Of a DNA stretch of 64,000 nt, positions 34,001 to 44,583 are shown piece by piece. Positions within the stretch are counted from its first letter, which is position 1, and each line of letters opens with the position of its first letter. The DNA comes from Halichondria panicea (lineage: Eukaryota > Porifera > Demospongiae > Suberitida > Halichondriidae), in the NCBI RefSeq assembly GCF_963675165.1, contig NC_087381.1:6573378-6637377 (forward strand). The letters run 5' to 3'. The translations under genes were made by a program, and so were the position numbers. The notes below the pieces were generated by a model. That model worked only from the letters and a program-made list of their open reading frames with translations, had not been told where the DNA came from and did not search any database.

Positions 34001-34695
34001 TATACTTTTCTTTATACCTAGCTACTTTACCCATGCATTACCATTGTGGTGATATTCAAGAGCTGGCAGGCCTCAAATGCAGACAGAAAAGACTTAATGA
34101 GTGGGCGTAATTTCAAAGTAAACACCTGGGTGGGCTTATTTTCGAGACAAAACTAATGTTTTCGAAATTAAGCCCATCCCACCTGTAGCTGATTTGTAGC
34201 ATGCGTAATCTCGGTAAAAGTGTACAAAATCTATTTAGGGTAAATTACTAAATTATACTTATAATGCATATATTATGTTGTTTTAGAGTTTACCCAGACC
34301 ACAAGTTGGTTGGTTAAGTGCTTAATTTTCCTCAACATGTTATGTGTATATAGGATCCAGGGACTACCAGCGTCCATGAGTTGATGGTCAAGTATGGAGT
34401 CACTGACGAGCAGTTGGATCGAGAGATTAAACAAGACGACATTGCTCCAGTAGCTATGCACTTTGATGATGTGGAGCTCTACCTCAACCCACTGAAGCTG
34501 ACTGACAATGAACAAGCTGACGTGAAGCGAGAGACTTATTTAAGTAGAAGCAATCGAGTGGCAGTGATCAATAGTTTGTCAATCTGGAGAGGTCACAAAC
34601 CCAGCGAAGCAACCTTTAGAGCACTGATAAGTATCTTATTGAATCTGGGGAAGGAAGAGATTGTTACCAAGATCTACCAGTACTTGAAAAGGTAG
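31080..34695 (+). pseudogene. Roc-COR-death domain gene 2, coding exon interrupted by a MITE
   Basis: Exons 31080-33544 (acceptor AG at 31088-31089, so probably 31090 on), 33617-33685 and 34354-34695 (TAG). The large exon parallels gene 1: ankyrin end, P-loop GDGGVGKST, DFAGQ, SHAD, then COR. At 32734-32958 a 225-bp MITE sits in codon-bearing sequence and brings a TAG at 32739-32741. Deleting it and one TA joins SFT to IKIRAE in the frame of gene 1 (SLA/LKMRSD), and all exon phases then agree (about 883 codons from 31080). The last exon is a death domain almost identical in plan to 14906-15235. Unlike gene 1 there is one death-domain exon, not two. Either this allele is disrupted or the MITE is removed in the RNA; neither is shown by the sequence alone. 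Confidence 0.7.
32734..32958. mobile_element. MITE inside a coding exon, TA target duplication
   Basis: Ends CCGTATAGCGCGAAATTTTC and its complement GAAAATTTCGCGCTATACGG, with TA on both sides (32732-32733, 32959-32960). Length plus TA is 227 bases, so it shifts the frame by two. Ends are nearly perfect, suggesting a recent insertion. Confidence 0.8.
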
Positions 34696-35711
34696 TATGT
34701 TCGCAGTTAAATGCACAGAACACTTAATCTAGGGTGGTTCTCTCCAATTTGAAAGTTCAGCAGCAGCTCAGTTCTAGAACAAATTAACTTGAAGAAAATT
34801 GAGATCTACGTCCAAGTGGAGAGTACACTTAATCACTACAGTTGTGGTTTACCACTTGATCAATTACTTCCTCTAACAGTGCACATGTTGTATACAGTGT
34901 GCTATATGGTTTCAGTGATTTCCAGCTTTGATTTATACCCGAAATCATGTGTACTGCTTGAATCACTAGTATACCTTCTTTACATGCAGACCCAGTGATC
35001 TATGAGTGCTGAGAGTGACTGACTGTAAAGCTAGAGCTATGTGTAGGACTCTTGTACTGGATTAAACACACAGTAGCTATTATAATTATTCTTGTTATTG
35101 TGTATGTGATTTTTCCCAATGTGAGTCATGGCTTTACAATGTAATAGTGAAATCTAATCTGTTTAACTCTTGTTGCGTTAAGGATCTTTACCCAAGTAGA
35201 TACACCTCTTCCATTGTGGAGGCTACAAATAAGAGGTCATAGACTTGAAGAGAGTATATCCAACAAAGTGGCAGTGATCAACCATACTATGATAGATTTA
35301 TATACTGCATGTAGCTATTACTATAATGTTAACATGTAGAAACTTCTCATGTGGTGTACAGTCAGAAGTGTATGCTAAGAGCGAAGTTTACTGCATAATT
35401 ATAGTGATGGTGACAGTTAAGTCCATACTCAAAGCGGTAAATTCACTGCTAAATCATAATTCCAATAGATGAGAGGTCCCTGTCATCAGAAAGGCTCCAA
35501 TACTCAGCAACTCCGGTCCAGAGAGTAAGAACTACAATATCATCATCAGCTGGTGGTGATTAATGTACACTGAAGCAGTCAAGTCAGTACCCAAAGAGGT
35601 AAATTCACTGTTAAATTATATACTTGGTGTATTTGAGAGTGTATAGTGATCAAAATGATACCGCTTGCCTCCCACAATGCACATGATGTGTGAGAGGTGT
35701 GGTTATATATA
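34696..35711 (+). other. Downstream region with decayed linker exons
   Basis: 35471-35568 resembles the linker exon 14071-14175 (CCTGTCATCAGAAAGGCTCC) followed by the GTAAATTCACTG donor context, and is broken by stops. The rest shows no gene. Confidence 0.4.
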
Positions 35712-36030
35712 CAGTGGAACCTCCATAAAACGGACACCATAACTGCTTCTTTGAAGCTTTGAAAAGGCTGTAGGGACAAGCTACAGCTAGGTTTTCACGA
35801 TTGTGCAAAATAATGTTATCTCAGCAATAATTTTTCTGCTAATTCTGGGTGTGGCTGTCTGTTCCGGGAGGTTATTTCCATTGCTAAAGCTTATACGGAG
35901 TAGAGAGGTGGTCGCTCCTGAGAGGTTGCTTTACATTGAAGTCATGTAGTTTCAATCCGGACCTGAGCTTTTGGCCGTTATATAACGTGTGGTTGCTCTT
36001 CAGAGGTGGTCGTTAATGGAGGTTCCACTG
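35712..36030. mobile_element. MITE with CAGTGGAACCTCC ends
   Basis: CAGTGGAACCTCCATAAAACG at the left, complement GGAGGTTCCACTG at the right. Preceded by TA; the right flank reads GT. Mariner/pogo-type non-autonomous element by its ends. Confidence 0.6.
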
Positions 36031-36111
36031 GTTCAGACTAATGAAAGGATGATTTGTGTTTGTTGTGCAAAAATCCTTATGCACTAACTTACATGTCGAT
36101 CGAGATTTAGT

Positions 36112-36172
36112 GCAGAACTGAGAAAAGAGAAAAATATAGCTGATCAAATCTGTCAGCACTATAGACTTCATT
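36112..36172 (+). pseudogene. Remnant of a death-domain C-terminus
   Basis: Encodes a degenerate ELRKEK-IADQICQH, matching LGLRKDKIADDICQH of gene 1c. No intact exon remains, and it is separated from the linker remnant by the MITE at 35712-36030. Confidence 0.45.
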
Positions 36173-36550
36173 ATATGTAGAGAAGGTGCATGTGAAAGGT
36201 GTGGTTACTGGTTCGGACTAAGTAACTGATTGTACAGGTGTTGAACAATACAGGGCCTTCACTCTCAGAACAAGCACAGCCTGGGATCAAGGCTGGTACG
36301 ACAGGCGCGAGGGGGGGGGGGCGATCAGTATAATTATGTGTACATACTGAATGTGTGCTCACGGCCCACATTAAAACTTTTTCATTGTTATAGCCGAATA
36401 AAGAATATTTTCAGTGTTATTTTTAATACATGCACGTACACCTGTAACACCTACCCACACACTTAATGCACCTCTTATTGCCATGGGTGCATGACAATTA
36501 TGCATGAGCCTTAGGAAGCTTTATAATTTTTATACTGAAACTAATTTTTA

Positions 36551-36706
36551 CGGTGTTGCTTTAAACAGTATTATATAGGTGTAGCAAGAGACTGACAACC
36601 TGGAGTAATAGTCATGAGCCTATTGGTTTGGCTGACAAATATGGATAGTGTGATGTCGAAAGTATAAACAATAACAAAATTGCCATTAGCTGTGTCAACC
36701 AAGCAG
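36551..36706 (+). promoter_or_regulatory. Conserved block upstream of first exon, copy 1
   Basis: Runs from CGGTGTTGCTTTAAACAG to GTGTCAACCAAGCAG. The same block precedes the first exons at 39562 (39296-39452) and 52246 (51957-52136) but not the one at 48627. Position suggests a promoter; function inferred. Confidence 0.4.
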
Positions 36707-37260
36707 GTCGATGTCATAATGTATTATGGGCTATATAGGATAGTGACAGAAATAATGCCATTCCCAGTAAGCTTTTGACTATGGCTAGCTCCAACAAGTT
36801 GTATTGCTTGTTCCTATTGTCTGTCCTCCTTCATATATCACTTGGAGCTGGTGATGATCCCACCATGGATGTCAGTAAGTGGTGTTGCATGTGCACGTGC
36901 ATGCTTTTCTATCAGCTTTTCTATCAGCTGATATTATATAGCCACTGCTTGTATACGTACTATAAAGTTGGATTTGAGACTCGAGTGTGTTTAGACTCAG
37001 GGAGATGTGCATGTGAGTGTGCTTACGTATGTAAAGTTCTAAGAAAGTTAATAATTGCATGTTTGCATTTTTATGCGTCTGTGAGTGTAATGAAATTGTA
37101 TAATAACGCAGATTTGTGTTTAATCAATTGTTTGCGATGTGCTATATAGCCGATCGTTGTTCATGCTTTCCATCACAGCACAGTATTATACAATGTGTGC
37201 ATAATTATATGTTCAGTTATAAGTAGTCCCTGATAAATGATGCTTTTTTTAACCCATTAT

Positions 37261-37820
37261 TATGCCTCGGTGCGCATGCGCAAGCGAGGTATACGGTAGT
37301 GTGTTTGTATGTCTGTGTGTGTGTGTAGACTGCTACAGCTGCTCAAGGATGAATCAAGTGCAAGTAAGAGTTTCTATAGGCTTCTAGTCATGTTTACTTG
37401 GATTTTAATTCGTGGATTTGCAAAATAATGCTTCGTTCTCGAGTTATGCCTAGTTTTGCTTACTTTGAATGCCATTGCAGCCTTTTCAGAACAGTCCGTA
37501 GCAAAGCTTGTTCACCGAGTGTTACTACTCTACTTAGTAGTTAGCTCTGCACTAGAACGCTAGCTATTGGTAGCTGCAAGAGTGAGAAGAGAGCTGCAAG
37601 GCTCTGCGCTAGCTGCAGACGGCAGCCATTAATTTTAGACTTGAACTTTTGGCATCGATCGTTTTTAACAACATTCATGGTTGATCATTACCCACTATTC
37701 ACAGCAAAATTAATCATCATGATAATTATAATCAATGTGTGTATAAAAGCTAGCTATTAGTAGTTTTGTTATGTAGCTTTGGCACCTCCACCGAGGCATC
37801 AGCACCCGCGGTGCTTTCAT
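37261..37820 (+). repeat. Dispersed repeat R1, full-length copy
   Basis: Starts TATGCCTCGGTGCGCATG and ends AGCACCCGCGGTGCTTTCAT. The duplicated locus (near 49100) lacks it, so it is an insertion between CCATTAT and TCTATT. Inverted words ATGCCTCGGTG and CACCGAGGCAT lie near the ends, and a small hairpin GCACC...GGTGC closes the 3' end. Superfamily not assigned. Confidence 0.65.
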
Positions 37821-38924
37821 TCTATTTATTTTTGCCTATTATTCTCCTAAAAATCCGATTATTCTCTGATTAATAAAATAAGTTAAGACGTATATATAAA
37901 CACAACACACATGCAATTGATCAAGATATAATTGATTCTGTATTTCTCGCTGACTCAGTTGAAATATTCCGACACTCAAAATTAAGTCTTCCTAAAAGAA
38001 GGGCAGCTGATTCATGAGACACCTTTAGCCTTTTTACCATGAGAACATCCTTATGCAAAACTTAATGTAATGATCTTTACCAAAAATGGACATTGATGCC
38101 TATTATTCCCAATTATTCTTGAGACACCTATTATGCTAAAATTGTTCCGAGCATAATTTATCAGGGCCTAGTTATAAGCTCGTGTTGCCCAATCTTTTAC
38201 TGCCTTAAGATGACATAATTATGTTCGCAAGTATTAATTTCTGCTATTTCTGCGAATGAGAGTAAAATCGCAAAAATGTGTACTCGCAGATTATTGGAAA
38301 TTGCAATGAAACTCATTAAAATCACTTGCGAGTAATTACAGATTGCAAGAATTAAAATATGTCGCCTTAAGGTATATTAGATCCCATTCGAGTGTATTTA
38401 GCAGGGAACTATAAGCTATAGTACTGGTACTATAGATTGCTCTGGGCTACAAACTACGATATTATACATTGTATTGTCATTTACAAGAAAAAAATTATTG
38501 TAGCTAGATACTTTGTCTAGTAACATAATAACAGAACTAGAATGGAAGAGAGAAGCTCTAGAGTATTTTTTGGCTTTGTTTGAGAGTAGTATATAGGAGC
38601 CGCTCGTTTCTTGGGCAGTGTGCTGTACTTTTTTTGCTGCAAGGCTGCATGGGGGAGGAGCTGGATGTATGGAAGTGCTGGGGTTCTAGCTTTGGCTTCT
38701 TCCTTTGGCTTTGTTCAAGAGTAGCATAGAGCCGCTCGTTTGCTGGGCTTGTTTGCTGCAAATTCTTGCTTAGATGTCTTCCTTTCGCTTTGTGAGAGTA
38801 TAGTACGAGTCGCTTGTTTCTTGGAAGGTGTTGTTTGCTGCAAAACTGGTGGAGGAGCTGGATGTTTCCATTTTGTGGGTGGAGCTAGGTCCAGGACTAT
38901 AATTTATAAACTGAGGTGGAGGAA

Positions 38925-39241
38925 TAGTTGGGCGGAGCCCGACCGTCCCTGACGGGAGGTCGGGTTGCAAGCCTATCTGGGATTTGTTCTAGCGCCACTA
39001 TAGTGGCGCCCTATCAGATTGCAGTATTTTTCACGTGGCTTGGTTACACTTCTGCTTGCATCTAGTTGCAAAACCGCATGCAGTATTGCTGTGCCATCCT
39101 GTGGTTTACACGTCATCAAGTCGGTTAACACCCACTTGAGAATAATAATATTCATAGCAGTACTACATAATGCGCAGAACAAATTCCAGATAGGCTTGCA
39201 ACCCGACCTCCCGTCAGGGACGGTCGGGCTCCGCCCAACTA
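38925..39241. mobile_element. TAGTTGGGCGG-ended MITE, 9-bp target duplication
   Basis: Ends TAGTTGGGCGGAGCC and its complement, arms of about 65 bases. GTGGAGGAA flanks both sides (38916-38924 and 39242-39250). The duplicated locus near 51598 has the undivided site. Confidence 0.85.
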
Positions 39242-39295
39242 GTGGAGGAACATGGTTGACTATTTAGTAATGTGACAGCTCAAGGCATGTTCTAT

Positions 39296-39452
39296 GGTGT
39301 TGCTTTTAACAGGGGATCTTATAATCAACACATGCACCTAGAAGCTGACAACCTGGAGTAACAATTATTATTGGTTTGGCTGATGAGGATAGTGGACAAT
39401 GTGATGTCAAAAATAACACAATAACGAGCCATTATCTGTGTCAACCAAGCAG
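39296..39452 (+). promoter_or_regulatory. Conserved block upstream of first exon, copy 2
   Basis: Second copy of the block at 36551-36706, about 110 bases before the ATG at 39562. Confidence 0.4.
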
Positions 39453-39561
39453 TTAATAGAAGTTGTATATGTAAGGCTATTATAGATCTATGAGTAAAGT
39501 AAAGTTAGTGAGTAAAGTAAAGTTCAACCATTCCTAGTGAAGATTCTGTCGAGTTTAGACT

Positions 39562-39660
39562 ATGGCTAGCTCACAAAGTTTGTGTTGCATGTTCCTATTG
39601 TCTGTCCTCCTTCATATATCACTTGGAGCTAGTGATGAATTGATCCCACCCTGGATAGCA
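39562..39660 (+). CDS. Alternative signal-peptide exon, phase 0
   Basis: Encodes MASSQSLCCMFLLSVLLHIS and on to a GTAAGT donor after 39660. Five extra bases near the 3' end (GATGAATTGATCCC for GATGATCCC) leave it in phase 0, so it does not match the phase of the IgGFc-binding exon at 42281. It may be non-functional or join another exon. Confidence 0.45.
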
Positions 39661-39922
39661 GTAAGTGCAATGGTCTTGTATCAGCTGTATCTATATAATA
39701 GTTAGACACTTTTTTGGAGATGTCTATATGGGATTTAGAAGTCCAAAGGCACTGACTTAGGTGCTACAAGTGGCTGAAGGCTTCTAATCACATATATATA
39801 GAAACTGACAAAACAGTGTCTAGATGCTATATGCGCATGCACAAACCTTGCCTCCGAGGCTTGGCTATACAATTACTTGACAACGGAATGCTAGGTGTAC
39901 TAAGTAAATTGGTATACTAGTA

Positions 39923-42147
39923 CAGTAGACTCTCGCTATTCCGGCTCTCTGAAATGCGGCCACCTCGATATACCGGCCATTTGGTTTGGCACGGAATGCT
40001 AGCTATATGTTTTCTGCACAAAACTCGACCTGAAGTACGGCCACTCGCTATTCCGTTTACCGGCCAGTGCTGGCTGTCCCAAACCTGATTTTTATACTCA
40101 TATTACGGCCGGATATGACGTTTTGGGTGTGGTTTGGATAATTCTGTAGTCTTAGATGTAGAAGGCTCTAGCTCCTCTCGCCCAGCCCCTGGCCCTCACT
40201 CTAGCCACAAACACAAGAGGAATGACTTGTCTCTAAAGATGAGGTTTGAAGTGATACAAGCTGTCGAAAAAGAACCAAAGATTGGAACAAGAAAGTTGGC
40301 AGAAACTTTTAAGTGTGGTAGGACACAAATACAATTAATCCTAAAGAATAAGGATCATATCAAAGATTTGTATTTTTCCAATGTTAATAGCAATCGTGCT
40401 CAATGTCAGAAGAGAACAAGAAAATCTGAATATGCTGACATCAATGAGGCACTCTTGGAGTGGTATCAGCTTGCAATTTCCAGAAACATTTTCCCTGATG
40501 GAACGATTTTGACGGAGAAAGCCATTCAGATTGCTGAACGACTAGGTTTCGATAATTTTACAGCCTCTAGTGGTTGGCTCACTAGATGGAAAGCTCGAAA
40601 TAGCATAAAACAGAGGATTATTAGTGGTGAGTCTGGAGATGTCAGGAGTGACACTGTAGAATCTTGGTTCGAGCGTATACCATGTGTCGTCGAAGGTTAT
40701 GAACCTAGAGATATCTGGAACTGTGATGAAACAGGATTGTTCTGGAGAGCACTTCCTGACAAAGGCCTGGCCGTAAAGAATCAAGAATGCAAAGGTGGTA
40801 AGGAGTCAAAATTGCGCATTACAGCATTGTTTTTTGTTAATGCCCTAGGGGAATCCGAGAGTCCTCCCATTGTAATTTGGAAGTCAGAGAACCCTAGATG
40901 CTTCAAAGGTATAGATAAATCGAAATTGCCTGTTTGGTATTACGCACAAAAAAAGTCATGGATGAACAGTGAAATCTTACATGACATTCTGATAGAAACT
41001 ATTACGAGTCAAGAGATCAGTTTTGCTGCTTATGGACAATGCAGGGTGTCATCCACCAAATGTTGTTGATAAATACAGTAATATTAAAGTTGTTTTTCTT
41101 CCTGCCAACACAACTTCAAAACTGCAGCCGTTAGATCTTGGAATCATCATGAATTTTAAAACATGCTATAGAAAACTGTTCATGCGATACATTGTTACGA
41201 AAATTGACAAATGCTCAACTGCAACTGAAATTGTTAAGTCGATCACAATACTCCGTGCAATTCAATGGATTGCAGAAGCTTGGAAGTCTGTGGATCCTGC
41301 TGTGATTACTAAGTGTTTTCGGAAAGCTGGTATACTTGACAATGATCTGAATGTAGTACAGCAACAATGTATTACGGTAGATCCATTTCTCGATCTGGAT
41401 CCACAAACAGAGGAGGAGGACTGCGTCGATACTGAGGTGTTGGATCTAATGCAACAAACACATGGAGATGATCACTGTTCATTTGAAACTTTTGTTTCTC
41501 ATAGTGACATTGCAATTAACCTGTTTTGATATGGACAATCCACATTGGGAAGAAAATTTTCTTGGAAAACTTGGTAATTCTTCTGAGCCAATTAGTGATA
41601 CTGAAAATGATTATGACGATGATAATGATTATGACGATGATAATGATTATGACGATGATGATGATGATGTATTGGCACCACCACCTTTGAAAATCAAAAG
41701 CTACACTGAAGCTCTAAATGCTGTTGAGGACACAGTTGCTTTTCTAGAAAGCAGAGGACATATATCTGAAGCTACCAAAATGGTGACTGTTTCGAATCGA
41801 ATAACATCTTTTTATTGTCAATCAAGACAATTAACTCTAGCAGAATCTTTTACATATAGATCTACTTCTTAATTATTACTTAGTTGTGTCTGTAGTTACT
41901 GTATTGATTTGTGTACTTAGCAGGCTCATGCAGCAGGCTGTAGACAATCTATAAGTACTCAAGACAGAACCGCTAAATGGCCGCGGCTAAAATGCGATCC
42001 TACCTCGAATACAAATGCATTTGTATTCGAGGTAGGGTCGCATTTTAGCCGCGGCCATTTACTGGGTACTTTCTGAAGTACGGCCACCTTGCTATTCCGG
42101 CCAAGCTGCATGGTCCCAAGAGTGACCGGATTAACGAGAGTCTACTG
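39923..42147 (+). mobile_element. Tigger/pogo DNA transposon
   Basis: Ends CAGTAGACTCTCGCTATTCC and a decayed complement ending AGTCTACTG, with TA on both sides (39921-39922 and 42148-42149). About 2.2 kb, the size expected for a full-length element. Contains the broken transposase gene below and a palindrome around the word GCCGCGGC (41978-42055). Confidence 0.8.
40134..41869 (+). pseudogene. Tigger-type DDE transposase, two frameshifts
   Basis: Three consecutive frames make up one protein: 40134-about 41015, about 41019-41520, and about 41516-41869. Frame 1 has an N-terminal helix-turn-helix region (LAETFKCGRTQIQLIL), a second CENP-B-like DNA-binding region, and the first catalytic Asp in WNCDETGLFWR. 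Frame 2 has the second Asp in LLMDNAGCHPP and the third in LQPLDLGII. Frame 3 has an acidic run of Tyr-Asp-Asp repeats and the C-terminal helical tail (ALNAVEDTVAFLESRG). The catalytic Asp set is still recognisable. A few codons are missing at the first break. There is no ATG at the start of frame 1; the first in-frame Met is internal, so the true start is uncertain. Inactive as it stands. Confidence 0.75.
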
Positions 42148-42888
42148 TATACCTGCTCTGAGGCACTTTTTCCTTGATCTTATCAACTATGGTCTAAACG
42201 TATATTAATTTTAGTGATTATTACAGAATAAGGTTTCAGTTAATGATTCATAACTGCTAGAAAATTCAAAACCCCTGCAGATCCTACTGCTCCAAACACC
42301 AGAGGAAGCAGATTTGCTCTTGCCTTTATGCAGAATCATGCGCGAACTGCAGGAACTACTGAACAGCAAATTGGTCTTTTCATCACCACTCAACAGGAGA
42401 GCTCACGTTTCACCCTAGAGACACGATGGCCGGGAGTGAGTGGAGCAGGATTCACTGAGACCTCTCCTGGATCTGGGTTATGGTCCCGCACGGAAATCGC
42501 TCGAAGAGGAGAATTCACTTTCATCAATTTGCCGGCAGGAGGGAATACCCAACCAGACGTAGCCGTGCACAACAATGGAGAAACCGATGAAGCTGAAAGA
42601 CAAAAGGGATTGTTTATAACAGCAGAAAATGCAAACGATGAGCTCATATATGTGCTTAGTGATGAATTGATCTCCACTGATGCGTACATGGCTATCAACT
42701 GTGTCGAGTTTCCAGGTGCGACAGATTACAAGTACTTCATCTTTTCATCTGATATATTCGGTGGAGAAAGATTTGAGAGTCGATTTCTCTTTACTCCTTG
42801 TCAAGATGAAACTACTGTCAGTGTACAAGCCTCTCAAACTCAAATCCATCCCTCATGGGTGCTACCGAGTACAACTGAGCTCAACGCA

Positions 42889-42931
42889 TGGGGTGAATGC
42901 TCCATGAATGCATAGAGCATTCACCCCATGA
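42889..42931. repeat. Hairpin at the truncation point
   Basis: CATGGGGTGAATGCTC and GAGCATTCACCCCATG pair perfectly over 16 bases around an 11-base loop, about 20 bases after unit A loses similarity to unit B. It may be a terminal hairpin of whatever element replaced the rest of the gene. Confidence 0.6.
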
Positions 42932-42956
42932 CATTAATTATGCCATTTAGATCTAT

Positions 42957-43121
42957 TTATGGTATTAAACCTACCAGAACAACGTCTAAAGGGAGATTGG
43001 TTGCCTTCTGTGCCTGAAGATGAAATGATGCACAGGTTTTGCCCTTACTTTGCATGCCCTCCTCATAAAATCTTATTAAGGTCTTTTTTTGGTCCTCACT
43101 TAGTGGGTATCTATCAGCCAT
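42957..43121 (-). CDS. Short homeodomain-like frame
   Basis: 54 codons from ATG at 43121 to TAA: begins MADRYPLSEDQKKTLIRFYEEG and ends LPLDVVLVGLIP. The spacing of Leu, Phe/Tyr and the final Leu-Val pattern recalls the first two helices of homeodomain-like DNA-binding folds, without the recognition helix. It is probably a fragment of a transposon-encoded or host DNA-binding protein. Low certainty. Confidence 0.3.
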   Translation of the reverse strand: MADRYPLSEDQKKTLIRFYEEGMQSKGKTCASFHLQAQKATNLPLDVVLVGLIP

Positions 43122-44583
43122 AGTGATAAATTAATATTAGCCAAAGCAGCTAAGCTATTTTGTTAATTAATATTGTAGAGCTGCATAGGGCATTTTTCAC
43201 CAGTACATGCGATACCTTTACCATCAATATTGCTGATCCCAGCCCTATACATAGCAGTGACCTGACACATGATCTTACCTCTTCTATAACGTCATGATCT
43301 TATGCGAAGCGGGTGCAGCTAGAGACAACTCGACTGGGAACGACCTATACCCATTATACACTAATCAACATACAGGGGGGAGGGGTTATAAGTGCAAAAT
43401 GTGAGACAAGCTAGCTGTGTGACAGTTAAAACTTTTATAAAAATAAAAGCTACATAACTATTATTATAACATCACAGCTTTGCTACTACTTCATGATTCG
43501 TGTCCCCATTGGATATATTAAAGTCGAATGGGTTCTCTTCGGGGATAAGCGGCATTGAGAGCTGGAAAATATGCTTTGTTCCATGCAGTTATAAACACAC
43601 TTTAATTCTGTGAAACTTACATGTTATAAGATTATTTCATATTGGAGATAGAGGTACATAAACTGACAAATTGGTGTTTTTTCACACAAATCAAGCTGAA
43701 TAAAAGAAAGCTCAGCACTAACATAGCAGCTGTAGCTATCAGTAGTGCTGGGTGTATGTGTGCATGATGCCTGATTGCTTTGAATTTCTCTTTTAGGCCC
43801 CCTACGAGAAAAATAAGCAGATATAGGGACATTGTATACTTTCCTGAGCGCAACTCGCCTCCAACCAGAGGGTGTGACGTCACACACTGCATTTATCTAG
43901 CATCACGTGGGGCGTTGCCTATCCCTTTCTTTTGTGTATCTATGGTATAATTTATGCAGCGTATAAGATTGGCATGACAGACAAATGGCTTGACACAAAA
44001 TTGTTGGAGTTCCAACGCTTAAAACCACTGCAAAACAGCCCCACCCCACTTCTGGTGCTGCAAAACAGCCCCACCCCTCTACTGCTGCAAAGAAACAGCC
44101 CCACCCCATTTACTTCTGCGAAGAAACAGCCACACCCCACTATACTACTCAGTGTAACTGCTGCTCGAACAGCCCCCTACTAGCACTATCCTCGGTATCA
44201 CAACCGAGCCAAAGAAGCTCGCCTCTACACTGCTGCAAAACAGCTCAAGCCCCCTGCAAAAAGATCCGCTTCTAGTGCTATGATGAAGCCAGAATTGACC
44301 GTGCATCAAGAAGTGGAGGACTAGGCCTAGGATCTTAATTCACAAAATGAGCCTGGGACGATTTTAAAACCTGCATGGTTGCAAAGAAGAAACTCCAGCA
44401 GTGCTGAACATTCATGCATGGCTGGACTTACTTTGATACTTATTATTTCTCATGATACAATATTTAATTTAATTATGCCAGAGGGGCGTTTTGTGGTCAG
44501 TGCAATATGACTTTTCAGCAGTGCAATATGCTTCATATTGCACTTGGCAACAACATAGCAACGGGATATAATATTATATATAA
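43122..44583. other. Region with proline-rich tandem repeat, no supported gene
   Basis: 44025-44140 holds three to four imperfect units of AAACAGCCCCACCCCACTT. A frame of about 46 codons rich in Lys/Ala follows (to TAG near 44324), but stops separate it from the repeat. A CAGTGCAATATG inverted pair lies at 44500-44550. A frame at 43632-43892 has a hydrophobic stretch but no other support. Confidence 0.35.

Larger units (their letters stand above)
39702..42197. mobile_element. TTAGACACT-ended repeat, copy B, split by Tigger
   Basis: Left part 39702-39920, right part 42150-42197. Same intron position as copy C (52389-52662), so it pre-dates the receptor-gene duplication, whereas the Tigger insertion does not. 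Confidence 0.6.
36781..42915 (+). pseudogene. Truncated IgGFc-binding receptor gene (unit A)
   Basis: First exon 36781-36874 encodes a signal peptide (MASSNKLYCLFLLSVLLHIS) ending in phase 1. It can join exon 42281-42915, which starts in the matching phase and encodes the N-terminal half of an IgGFc-binding domain. Relative to unit B (52736-54268) similarity stops abruptly after base 42870 (residues VLPS); about 14 unrelated codons follow, then TAG. The large intron contains an R1 repeat, a 9-bp-duplication element, a second signal exon (39562-39660) and a Tigger insertion in a TTAGACACT element. As it stands it could encode a secreted protein of about 240 residues without membrane anchor; whether it is expressed is unknown. 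Confidence 0.6.

Noticed and set aside
37261-37820. R1 as a Helitron
   Set aside because: The 3' hairpin is suggestive, but there is no CTRR end, the termini have inverted words, and no Rep/helicase coding is present.
43903-44183. Gly/Trp/Cys-rich and Pro-rich frames
   Set aside because: All three arise from the same GC-rich tandem repeat read in different frames.
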